Assembly: GCF_900101915.1 (NCBI RefSeq)
Contig: NZ_FNAL01000001.1
Coordinates: forward strand, 124,001-188,000
Direction of reading: 5' to 3'
Origin: Psychrobacter pacificensis
GTDB lineage: Bacteria; Pseudomonadota; Gammaproteobacteria; Pseudomonadales; Moraxellaceae
DNA: 64,000 nt
The notes under the pieces are model-generated. The model was not told the origin of the DNA. It made no database searches and was given only the letters and a program-made list of their open reading frames with translations. Position 1 is the stretch's first letter. Every line of letters begins with the position of its first letter. A program made the translations under genes and the position numbers. Below, in pieces: positions 11,279 to 19,419 of the stretch.

Positions 11279-11809
11279 ATGAGTTTAGAATTATTAAAAA
11301 AATTGCGTACCTCAGTCGCATTGACGGGGTTGCTCGCTGGTGCATTGACGATCAGTGCCTGTCAGCAGCAATCAGAGCCAGAGTCAAGTATGGAAGATGG
11401 TGTCAATGCTGAAGAATCTGTACCAATGTCAGCTGAGCCTGCTGAGCCAAGTGATGTCGTTGTAAATACTGAAGATGCCTCACTTAATGAAGTAGAAGGT
11501 GATACGGTCGCATCGGTAAACAGCAGTGTGACGCAGGTATCGTATCTGTGCTCACCTGAGCTAAAAGTTGAAGCGACTTATAAAGAAGATGCCAATCAAG
11601 TGGTCGTTGCCACTGATATGGGAACAGTAACACTGAATCAGACCAATGAAGGCAGTAATCCAGAAGTGTTTGAAGTTGCCACAGGGTTAGATGGCGGTCA
11701 AGGGTTTACTCAGTGGCGTGTGGCGCATGAAGAACGCGAAACTGGTGTCATGCGTACAGCTGGAGAAGATGAGTCAACCGTAAATACGTTTGAATGTAAT
11801 AAAGTATAA
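11279..11809 (+). CDS. Small lipoprotein, possible MliC-like (lysozyme-inhibitor type) domain
   Basis: 176 residues from the ATG at 11279, which has TTGGGAGAG just upstream; an upstream in-frame ATG at 11249 lacks a site. The lipoprotein signal LLKKLRTSVALTGLLAGALTISAC ends in an ISAC lipobox. A Glu/Ser/Val-rich linker follows (about 25-75). The C-terminal domain starts VSYLCSPELKVEATYKED and ends NTFECNKV, so two Cys bracket it, as in the MliC/PliC fold that binds C-type lysozyme. That resemblance is by eye and only moderate. It is flanked by terminators on both sides, so it is a single-gene unit. Confidence 0.7.
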   Translation: MSLELLKKLRTSVALTGLLAGALTISACQQQSEPESSMEDGVNAEESVPMSAEPAEPSDVVVNTEDASLNEVEGDTVASVNSSVTQVSYLCSPELKVEATYKEDANQVVVATDMGTVTLNQTNEGSNPEVFEVATGLDGGQGFTQWRVAHEERETGVMRTAGEDESTVNTFECNKV

Positions 11810-11833
11810 AATTTTGATTACTACGTACCACAC

Positions 11834-11869
11834 AAAAAAAGCAACGCAAGATTAGCGTTGCTTTTTTTT
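11834..11869. terminator. Bidirectional terminator between lipoprotein and DUF2382 genes
   Basis: Stem GCAACGC (11841-11847) / GCGTTGC (11855-11861), 7-base loop, A7 before and T8 after. It serves the plus-strand lipoprotein gene and the converging minus-strand gene. Confidence 0.88.
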
Positions 11870-11914
11870 GTCAGTGATTTATCTATGCTGATGATTAAAT
11901 CACCAGTATCTCAT

Positions 11915-12472
11915 TTATTTTGGTCGAGTAGCATTGGCTTCATGTGCCAAAAACCCTTCTTCAGTCACATCGAGCTCTTCATGTTTCAACTCTACTTGAA
12001 TACTATCGGTATGAATATGGGTGCTCTTATTGACTTCAATTTCTTGAATGGCGTAGGTATCTTTAGTAATAGTTGCTACTTGGCGTGATAAAACGATTTC
12101 AATCGGATCATCGCCAACCTCTATTTGTTTACCATTGACGGTCACCACGGCTTTACTATCTAGTGAGGGTTCAACATGACGCAATATATCTCTGTCATCA
12201 TAGTTACCTGACAGTAATTCTTGACTCTCTGCATCATGATACTCAGTGCGAATGGTAATGTATTCTTCTATAAGCTCAATAGGCACTTCAATGGTCTTGG
12301 TGCGGGCATGCTTGGTGACAGTCACTTTACCAACGTCTAGGCGCTCTTTATTGATGACAGGACGCTCTTCTAATAGCTCCAAATGCCCAACATTGGAGGT
12401 TTCATCAGCTAGTGTGCTTTTTTGGCTTTCCAAATCGTCTTGGTATAAGTTTTTTGTATGGTCAGTAGTCAT
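11915..12472 (-). CDS. DUF2382 (YsnF/AvaK-type) stress protein without PRC barrel
   Basis: 185 residues from the ATG at 12470-12472, preceded by AAGGAA; the longer frame lacks a ribosome site. The protein has the DUF2382 pattern: LELLEERPVINKERLDVGKVTVTKH, repeated charged strands ending in VATITKDTYAIQEIEVNKSTH. Such proteins are linked by annotation to general stress, but the biochemical role is unknown. It is a paralogue of the next minus-strand gene (LELLEERLTVNKDRIVAGLVKVGKH) but lacks that gene's N-terminal PRC-barrel half. The two have separate ribosome sites, and a terminator lies between them. Confidence 0.82.
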   Translation of the reverse strand: MTTDHTKNLYQDDLESQKSTLADETSNVGHLELLEERPVINKERLDVGKVTVTKHARTKTIEVPIELIEEYITIRTEYHDAESQELLSGNYDDRDILRHVEPSLDSKAVVTVNGKQIEVGDDPIEIVLSRQVATITKDTYAIQEIEVNKSTHIHTDSIQVELKHEELDVTEEGFLAHEANATRPK

Positions 12473-12594
12473 TTTTATTTCCTTATAATTATAAAATGAT
12501 GAATCGGGCAAAATGCAATGTTAACGAATGATATTGAATTTATTACTATCATTAATCATTACTATAATAACTCACGTCCCCATATTATCGATAC

Positions 12595-12621
12595 AAAAAA
12601 GACCAGAGACATGCTCTGGCC
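12595..12621 (-). terminator. Terminator downstream of the PRC-barrel/DUF2382 gene
   Basis: On the minus strand, stem CCAGAG/CTCTGG (12603-12608 / 12614-12619) with a 5-base loop, followed by a T-run (12595-12600 complement). It separates the two DUF2382 genes. Confidence 0.75.
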
Positions 12622-12714
12622 TTAATCTGCTAAGTCAAAATGCTTAGCTACCTATTATTATCACATCTCATAATGAAATCACAATGTCATTAAAAGACGC
12701 AAAGTATCAGGGTA

Positions 12715-13563
12715 TTACATACCACGAGCGCGGCGTACATCATCTGCTGTGATGTCATCACGGTCAACTAAGTTGCCTTCACGGTCGACCACATTACCGT
12801 CATTATTAACGTCTAGCTCTTCGCGCTGGATAGTCTCAACGATAGTTTCAGTATGACGCTCTGTTGTTTTACCAACATTAACTTCTTCAGACACATAAGT
12901 ATCTTTACCGACACGAGCACGTTCTGCTTCTAGCTCAACTTCAACGGTATCATTAACGTCCATATCACCGATGCGGCGGTCTGTTGGGCGATCAACACTA
13001 GTGCGCTGAATATCAGCATGTTCTTCTTCTAGCTCAACCTCGACATTACGCTCTTCAGTCACAACATGTTTGCCAACTTTTACAAGACCTGCAACGATAC
13101 GGTCTTTATTGACAGTTAAACGCTCTTCTAAAAGCTCTAGTGTGTTTGGTGCATCATAAGAATGGTCTGCGATGTCTACGCGCTCTTCAGCTGGAACGGT
13201 ATCAGCAGTAAACGCTTGACGATCTTTTTCATATTGCTCTTTATAGCTGTACTGATAGTCGTGGTCATATACTTCCATGGCTTCTACCTGTGACTTGGTC
13301 AAGCTATCGAAGAAAACATCATCACCAACAATACGAGCAAGACCCGCTGGTACTAATACCTCTTTTGAGCTAAACCAGCCACCTGCATCAACGATTAGGT
13401 AACGAATACGGCCAGTAGTGTCTTCTACTAACGCACCTTCAATTTTACCGATTTTTTCTTCATTAACGCCGTAAGCAGTTTTGTCTGTTGGATCATAATA
13501 GTCATCACCGATTAGGTCACGATGAGTGGCTTGAATATCTTTTAAACGGATTAGTTGGCTCAT
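12715..13563 (-). CDS. PRC-barrel plus DUF2382 (YsnF/AvaK) stress protein
   Basis: 282 residues. The first ~110 form a PRC-barrel-like domain: VNEEKIGKIEGALVEDTTGRIRYLIVDAGGWFSSKEVLVPAG. Residues ~140-260 form DUF2382 with three repeated strands: LELLEERLTVNKDRIVAGLVKVGKH, VEVELEEEHADIQR and VELEAERARVGKDTYVSEEVNVGKTTERHTETI. This domain pair is common in stress-induced proteins of environmental bacteria; the function is not established. The protein is very acidic and has no signal peptide, so it is probably cytoplasmic. The start has AAGGAAGACAAT upstream. The ending VDREGNLVDRDDITADDVRRARGM is an Asp/Arg-rich tail. Confidence 0.88.
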   Translation of the reverse strand: MSQLIRLKDIQATHRDLIGDDYYDPTDKTAYGVNEEKIGKIEGALVEDTTGRIRYLIVDAGGWFSSKEVLVPAGLARIVGDDVFFDSLTKSQVEAMEVYDHDYQYSYKEQYEKDRQAFTADTVPAEERVDIADHSYDAPNTLELLEERLTVNKDRIVAGLVKVGKHVVTEERNVEVELEEEHADIQRTSVDRPTDRRIGDMDVNDTVEVELEAERARVGKDTYVSEEVNVGKTTERHTETIVETIQREELDVNNDGNVVDREGNLVDRDDITADDVRRARGM

Positions 13564-14019
13564 TATTGTCTTCCTTTTTTATGAGTTAGTATTTGTAAAA
13601 ATTATTTTATAAATGGATATTCTTAAAATTGCTGATGAATACTTATTTTAAATTCTAGGCAAAAATTACTTCAATAATCGAACTTCAATAAGTAAGTTAA
13701 GAGATAGGTCACAACATCTCTGCATCAACTTGTAGCCATCCTAACACTATGATTTTGGATGAAATACATGAGCAAGGTAGCAAAATGTGCGCTTGGGGTA
13801 ATTACATGTAATAGGCTGTAAGTGGTATAACATAGGTGGGGTACAACTTAACGAGTCTTAACACAAAGAAATGTTTGAAGTTAACGTTGAATTAATAGAC
13901 ACAAAAAAACCGCAAAGCAATGAGCAATGCGGTTCTTGAACAAAAGATAAATACCAATAAATGCGTGAAGTTAAATGTTACGTATTATCTGAGCAACGAC
14001 ACGCTAGTATTATTTTTAC
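13564..14019. other. Intergenic region upstream of the DUF2382 gene and downstream of the thiolase gene
   Basis: 456 bases, AT-rich. It contains the thiolase terminator at 13903-13934. The remainder probably carries the promoter of the PRC-barrel gene; I could not place one with confidence. No small gene seen. Confidence 0.55.
13903..13934 (-). terminator. Terminator of the thiolase gene
   Basis: Stem AACCGCA (13908-13914) / TGCGGTT (13928-13934). On the minus strand it is followed by a T7 run (complement of 13903-13909). Confidence 0.75.
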
Positions 14020-15201
14020 TTAAGGAAGCTCAATAGCAACGGCAACTGCTTCGCCGCCACCAATACAAAGTGTCGCAACGCCTTTTTTGCCGCCGGTACG
14101 CTTGAGAGAATTGATGAGCGTCACTAGGATTCGTGCACCTGAACAGCCTACTGGATGACCAAGCGCACAAGCGCCGCCTTCAACGTTAACTTTGGCGTGG
14201 TCGATGTTTAGCTCGTCCATAGCCGCCATAGTGACCATCGCAAAAGCTTCGTTAATTTCCCATAGATCCACATCAGCGACTGACCAGCCAGCGTTTGCGA
14301 GTACTTTTTCGATGGCACCGATCGGAGCGATGGTGAATTCGCTTGGGTGACGAGAGTTTGAAGCAGTGGCAACGATGCGAGCTTGATAATCCAGACCTTC
14401 AGCCTTTGCTTGTGACTCTTTCATTACGACGACAGCAGCAGCACCGTCTGAGATTGAGCTGGCATTGGCTGCAGTGATCGTACCGTCTTTTGCAAATGCT
14501 GGGCGTAAGCTTGGGATACGATCAGCATTCGCTAGGCCTGGTTGCTCATCAGTATCGACTGTTTGCTCGCCTTTACGAGTTTCAAACGTCACAGGCTCAA
14601 TTTCATCTTTGAAGTGATTGTCTTTGATAGCGGTTAGCGCGCGACTGAGTGATTCGATGGCAAACTCATCCATCTTTTCACGTGTATAGCCTTTTTTATC
14701 CGCCATTTCTTGAGCGAACATACCCATGAGCTTACCAGTCTCAGCATCTTCTAGGCCGTCTAAGAACATATGATCTTTGACTTCTTTGTGACCCATGCGG
14801 TAGCCACCACGCGACCCTGGCATCAGATACGGTGCATTGGTCATTGACTCCATACCACCAGCTACAGCAACATTGAAGCTACCAGCTTTGATGCCATCAT
14901 GTGCTTGCATGACGGCTTTTAGACCTGAGCCGCATAGCTTGTTGATGGTGACCGCGCCAGTCGCGTCAGACAATCCAGCTTTGCGCATGGCTTGACGGGC
15001 AGGGCCTTGACCCAAACCTGCAGTCAAGATACAACCCATGATTACTTCATCAATATCATCGACACTAACGCCTGAGCGTTCGACAGCGGCTTTGATTGCA
15101 GCAGCGCCCAAATCGCTAGCACTCATGTCTTTTAGTACACCTTGGAAGCCGCCCATTGGTGTACGTGCGCCGTTTAAGATTACAATTGCATCATTTGACA
15201 T
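14020..15201 (-). CDS. Acetyl-CoA acetyltransferase (biosynthetic-type thiolase)
   Basis: 393 residues, standard for the tetrameric thiolases (PhaA/AtoB type). The nucleophile is Cys90 in INKLCGSGLKA. The C-terminal catalytic His349 lies in GHPVGCSGAR and Cys379 in CIGGGEAVAVAIE. It condenses two acetyl-CoA to acetoacetyl-CoA or the reverse. Context does not decide between polyhydroxyalkanoate synthesis and degradation, since no phaB/phaC or atoDA neighbours are visible. It has its own terminator. Confidence 0.93.
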   Translation of the reverse strand: MSNDAIVILNGARTPMGGFQGVLKDMSASDLGAAAIKAAVERSGVSVDDIDEVIMGCILTAGLGQGPARQAMRKAGLSDATGAVTINKLCGSGLKAVMQAHDGIKAGSFNVAVAGGMESMTNAPYLMPGSRGGYRMGHKEVKDHMFLDGLEDAETGKLMGMFAQEMADKKGYTREKMDEFAIESLSRALTAIKDNHFKDEIEPVTFETRKGEQTVDTDEQPGLANADRIPSLRPAFAKDGTITAANASSISDGAAAVVVMKESQAKAEGLDYQARIVATASNSRHPSEFTIAPIGAIEKVLANAGWSVADVDLWEINEAFAMVTMAAMDELNIDHAKVNVEGGACALGHPVGCSGARILVTLINSLKRTGGKKGVATLCIGGGEAVAVAIELP

Positions 15202-15344
15202 CGTTATTATTCCTTATTTAAGTATTTTAAATGAAAGTGCCTCATAGAGAGGTAAGGGCTGGTTCGCTGTTACTCTTTATCAGTTAGCACTTGCCTGGTT
15301 CACTGATAAAGGGGGTGATAAGCGTGGCTTGCTAAAATTATGTT

Positions 15345-16703
15345 TTAAGCCAGCTCATCTAAGCGAATGCGTACTACTTTATCAGTAATGGTCTCTAATT
15401 TTTCAATTTTTTCGATAGCGAGATTCATCTGACTCTCGACCACAGGTAGGGTTAAGATAATGACAGGTACTTGACCCACTTTATGCGCAGGTTTCTGTAG
15501 AATGGCATCGATATTGATACCTGCATCGCTTAGGATGCGAGTGATGTCCGCTAAAACACCTGGGCTATCATAAGCATGTACACGTAAGTAGTAACCAGTA
15601 ATCATCTGCTCAGCACGTAATATTGGTGTGTCTGAGAGTTGCTCAGGGATAAATGCTAAGTGCGGTACATGGTGTCCACGATTGTTTTGCTCGCTGCTGT
15701 TTTGCTCGTCGCCACTTTTGCTACCTAATACACGGACGAGATCCATGACGTCGGCCATCACTGCCGAAGCAGTAGCACCAGCACCAGCGCCATCACCGCA
15801 GTAGAGTGTTTGGCCAAGTGGATGTGAGTTGACCAATACCGCGTTTTTTACGCCGTTGACATTGGCAAGCAGTGCATCTTGTGGAATAAGCGTTGGATGG
15901 ACACGCAACTCAACGCCAGCATCATCACTGTTGCCTTGACCATCACGGCGTACTGCAAATCCTAAATGTTTGATACGATAGCCAAGCTCTTCGGCGTAGT
16001 TGACATCTTGTAGTGTGATACCAGTGATGCCTTCACAGTAGACTTTGTCAAACTGTAGCGGGATACCAAAGGCAATCGAGGCAAGCAAGGCTAGTTTGTG
16101 CGCCGCATCGATGCCTTCCACATCAAAAGTTGGATCTGCTTCTGCATAACCCAGCTCTTGCGCCTCCTCTAGTACGTCGGCAAATGGGCGACCTTTGTCA
16201 CGCATTTCGGTCATGATAAAGTTGCCAGTACCGTTAATGATACCTGCGAGCCAATCAATTTTATTGGCAGCAAGCGCTTCGCGCATCACTTTGATAATTG
16301 GAATGCCGCCTGCCACCGCTGCTTCATAAGCAACATGGACATTATTCTCTTCAGCAAAGGCAAAAATCTCATTACCGTGTTCAGCCAATAGCGCTTTATT
16401 TGCAGTTACGACATGCTTACCGTTTTTAATAGCTTGCATGATGACGTCTTTAGCCAAGGTCGTACCACCAATCACTTCGATAACGATATCGACATTGTCG
16501 CTTGCCGCAATTGCCATCAAGTCACTGTTTTGCATGATGCTGGTATCAATATCATCACGCTGACGGCGCGTACCCACTTCGGTAACAATAATATCGCGTC
16601 CACTACGGCGTTTTAGCTCATCTAAATTGTCATTGATTAGGTTGATCACACCTGTTCCGACGGTGCCTAAACCAAGTATCGCTAGTTTGATGGAATTGCT
16701 CAC
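15345..16703 (-). CDS. hom: Homoserine dehydrogenase
   Basis: 452 residues, slightly longer than the usual ~430 because of a Gly/Asn/Ser-rich insert (GSKSGDEQNSSEQNN, about 350-365). The NAD(P)-binding motif LGLGTVGTGVINL is at the N-terminus. Catalytic-domain signatures NGTGNFIMTEM and YAEADPTFDVEGIDAAHKLALLA follow. A C-terminal ACT domain (YYLRVHAYDSPGVLADITRILSDAGINIDAILQ) suggests feedback control by threonine. It makes homoserine for threonine and methionine. It lies downstream of a dsbC-like gene on the same strand, an order also known in Acinetobacter and Pseudomonas. Confidence 0.96.
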   Translation of the reverse strand: MSNSIKLAILGLGTVGTGVINLINDNLDELKRRSGRDIIVTEVGTRRQRDDIDTSIMQNSDLMAIAASDNVDIVIEVIGGTTLAKDVIMQAIKNGKHVVTANKALLAEHGNEIFAFAEENNVHVAYEAAVAGGIPIIKVMREALAANKIDWLAGIINGTGNFIMTEMRDKGRPFADVLEEAQELGYAEADPTFDVEGIDAAHKLALLASIAFGIPLQFDKVYCEGITGITLQDVNYAEELGYRIKHLGFAVRRDGQGNSDDAGVELRVHPTLIPQDALLANVNGVKNAVLVNSHPLGQTLYCGDGAGAGATASAVMADVMDLVRVLGSKSGDEQNSSEQNNRGHHVPHLAFIPEQLSDTPILRAEQMITGYYLRVHAYDSPGVLADITRILSDAGINIDAILQKPAHKVGQVPVIILTLPVVESQMNLAIEKIEKLETITDKVVRIRLDELA

Positions 16704-17089
16704 AGTATCCTCAAGAGGTTAAATATAATGAAGCGGGCATAACGCTGGGGCAATAGCAAATGAGTCTACGGCATGACACCGGCAGTCTATAGGCATTTTC
16801 TAGTGCTACTTTGCATACATACTTCATTATAGTTGAATAAAAAATGCTCAGATAAAAGGGTATTGCTAATTTTGCATCGCGCTTTATCGTATCATACCGA
16901 CAAGCAGTTGTGACGTCTACACAATGTCGATAAGGTTATATAGGGTATAGATTATAGAATAACTATTGTGCTCATCTGTACTTGGCATACTCAGGTATTG
17001 CTCAAGCGGTGCTGTCTTATATTTAAATCCATTCATATAAACGGTAGATATTAGAATATATTAAAAATATCACATGTTAGGATTAAGTA
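16704..17089. other. Intergenic region between the dsbC-like gene and hom
   Basis: 386 bases with no gene, strong terminator or leader-peptide attenuator that I can recognise. Its length suggests that hom has its own promoter rather than relying on read-through. Confidence 0.5.
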
Positions 17090-17944
17090 TTAGTTTGCAC
17101 CGACAGCTTGCGCCAGTTGTGCTGCAGGTAAATAGCCACCTACTTGCTCGCCTGCTTCAGTAAAGATAGCAGGAGTACCGCGCACACCCAGTCTGGACCC
17201 TAGAGCCATATGCGCTTGCACAGGGGTAGCACAGCTAGGCGCTTGAACATTGGCACCCATTTTTGCTTGATTCATCGCTGCGTTACGATCCTGACTACAC
17301 CAGATAGCTTCCATCTTTGGCACAGACTCTTGACTGCGTGGCCATGCGAGATATCGCACTTCGATACCGCGCGCATTGATATCATCCATTTCTGAATGTA
17401 GTTTACGGCAGTAGCCACAGTCGGCATCGGTAAAGGCATAGACGACCGCTTTGGTCTCACCTTTGGCTGGATAAATGATCATCTCTTTTTTATCCACGGC
17501 TTGTAACGCTTCTTGTGCAGTATTAGCTGCTAACGCTGCACTGATATCCACTGGCGTATCACCACCAACGGCGACGATCTGTCCTTGGATAATATGCTTA
17601 CCCGACTTATCGGTAAAGAAAGAGGGTAGCCCTTCAGCAGTCACCCAATAAATACCATCCATATCTGTTGGTACCGCTGAGACGATCGTTTCTTCGATAC
17701 CAGAGGCCTTTAGGTTTGCTTGTAATGCACTAACTACTGCAGAATCATTATCAGCTGACGCTTTGGCTGGTGCATCCTTGGTCTGCGCCGCGTTGACAAC
17801 ACTGGTATTACCGGTTGCATCCGCTGCATTGTTTGAGCAGCCAGCAGCAATACCTACTAGCAAGGCACTCATCACAAAACGAGATAGGGTAGTACGAGAG
17901 AAAAAATTATTCGTCGTGGTATTTTTGCTAATGGATGACGGCAT
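17090..17944 (-). CDS. dsbC: DsbC-like disulfide isomerase, predicted lipoprotein
   Basis: 284 residues. N-terminal dimerisation-like part, then a thioredoxin fold with the active site CGYC at 176-179 (TDADCGYCRKLH), a cis-Pro region RGTPAIFTE and LGSRLGVRGTP, as in DsbC. It shuffles wrong disulfides in the periplasm with DsbD. The signal MSALLVGIAAGCSNN ends in an AAGC lipobox (Cys36), so the protein is probably membrane-anchored, with an Ala/Asp/Asn-rich linker to the folded part. E. coli DsbC is soluble. The first 24 residues before Met25 are unusually long for a signal n-region, and Met25 may be the true start. Confidence 0.88.
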   Translation of the reverse strand: MPSSISKNTTTNNFFSRTTLSRFVMSALLVGIAAGCSNNAADATGNTSVVNAAQTKDAPAKASADNDSAVVSALQANLKASGIEETIVSAVPTDMDGIYWVTAEGLPSFFTDKSGKHIIQGQIVAVGGDTPVDISAALAANTAQEALQAVDKKEMIIYPAKGETKAVVYAFTDADCGYCRKLHSEMDDINARGIEVRYLAWPRSQESVPKMEAIWCSQDRNAAMNQAKMGANVQAPSCATPVQAHMALGSRLGVRGTPAIFTEAGEQVGGYLPAAQLAQAVGAN

Positions 17945-18364
17945 ATGGATTTCCTATAGGCATCGCGCCTAGACATGAGTTCGTTATATACAAAGCGTTG
18001 TGGATTACAATATATAGTAAGGTGTCTGTATAGTGTTTTAAAGATTTAATTTTACAGAAGTTTTTATAAATGATTGATAGTGAAGATAAGCGGTAAAATC
18101 GCTATATTAGCATATTTATGGATAATGACAGCTCAAATGCATCGTCTAATAAATGCAAATAATCCCAACTTTTAAGAATAGCTGACAACACAAATTCAAA
18201 AAATAAGATACATTTGTACTATGTAATATATGGCCGTGCCCTTGTAGTCTACTGCTAACAGCATTGTTATTATAAGAATTGTTTTTATAAGAACTCTAAT
18301 AAAAAACTTTGTTTTAATGATTTCAGTAGTACTTACTTCAACAAATTTGCTTTAAGGAGCACAC
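17945..18364. other. Divergent dsbC/DUF808 intergenic region
   Basis: 420 AT-rich bases that should carry both promoters. An AAGGAG ribosome site is at the right edge for the DUF808 gene. No gene or repeat recognised. Confidence 0.5.
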
Positions 18365-19294
18365 ATGGCAGGTGCCAGTTTATTAACCTTACTTGATGAT
18401 ATCAGTGTGATATTGGATGACGTCTCCGTCATGACCAAAGTCGCTGCCAAAAAAACCGCTGGGGTATTGGGCGATGATTTGGCCTTGAATGCTGAGCAAG
18501 TTACTGGTGTCAAAGCCAACCGCGAGCTTCCCGTTGTCTGGGCAGTCGCTAAGGGCTCGTTCATCAATAAGCTCATTTTGGTACCAGCAGCGTTATTGAT
18601 TAGTGCGATTTATCCACCGCTTGTCACGTTTTTATTGATGTGTGGTGGTCTATTTCTAGTTTATGAGGGGGCTGAAAAAGTTATACATCGGTTTTGGCCA
18701 CATGCATTGCCACATGATGAAGAACAAAATGCTCGCCGAAAAGCCAATGCCGATGAAACAGTCGATTTAGTGGCATTTGAAAAAGAAAAAATCAAAGGGG
18801 CCATACGTACAGATTTTATCTTATCCGCTGAGATTATCGTGATTGCATTAGGCGCAACGGCAAGTGTTACTTTGCTAGAACGCAGTTTAGTACTATCTAT
18901 TTTAGCAATTGGTATTACGATTGGTATTTATGGTTTGGTTGCTGGTATCGTCAAAATAGATGATGCAGGCCTACATCTGATGGAGCAAGAAAGCACGTTT
19001 AAGCAAAAAGTAGGTAAGGTGATGTTTGCCGCCGCGCCAAAGCTCATGAAGTTTTTATCCATTGCAGGGACGTTGGCTATGTTCTTAGTGGGTGGTGGTA
19101 TCTTAGTACATGGTATTGGCTTTTTGCATCATGGTGTAGAGGATATCGCACATCTCACGGGTATTTTTGAAGGAGTAACAACCACCGTATTAAATGGTGT
19201 TATTGGTTTTATTATTGGTGCGGCAGTTGTGGCATTGCTTACTGTGATTGATAAAATTCGCGGCAAAGATGATAAGGCTTCTTCTACTCATTAA
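18365..19294 (+). CDS. DUF808 family inner-membrane protein (YedI-like)
   Basis: 309 residues behind TTTAAGGAGCACAC. The opening MAGASLLTLLDDISVILDDVSVMTKVAAKKTAGVLGDDLALNA is the DUF808/YedI signature. Several hydrophobic spans follow: about 75-100, 155-195, 225-250 and 265-290. A highly charged loop with His/Arg (RFWPHALPHDEEQNARRKANADE) lies after the first pair. The function is unknown; the family is conserved in proteobacteria. It is a single-gene unit with a strong terminator. Confidence 0.88.
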   Translation: MAGASLLTLLDDISVILDDVSVMTKVAAKKTAGVLGDDLALNAEQVTGVKANRELPVVWAVAKGSFINKLILVPAALLISAIYPPLVTFLLMCGGLFLVYEGAEKVIHRFWPHALPHDEEQNARRKANADETVDLVAFEKEKIKGAIRTDFILSAEIIVIALGATASVTLLERSLVLSILAIGITIGIYGLVAGIVKIDDAGLHLMEQESTFKQKVGKVMFAAAPKLMKFLSIAGTLAMFLVGGGILVHGIGFLHHGVEDIAHLTGIFEGVTTTVLNGVIGFIIGAAVVALLTVIDKIRGKDDKASSTH

Positions 19295-19364
19295 GCTGGT
19301 TTGTGGTTTTATCTTATGTCCAATTTTATTCTAAATAGATAATTAAACAAAAACCTATTAAAAC

Positions 19365-19400
19365 AAAAGCCCCAAAGCTATTAGTAGCTTTGGGGCTTTT
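19365..19400. terminator. Bidirectional terminator between DUF808 gene and rne
   Basis: 16-base perfect stem (19365-19380 / 19385-19400) with core AGCCCCAAAGCTA, loop TTAG, T-run on each strand. It serves both converging genes. Confidence 0.93.
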
Positions 19401-19419
19401 ATATTTCTGCTTCTATATA

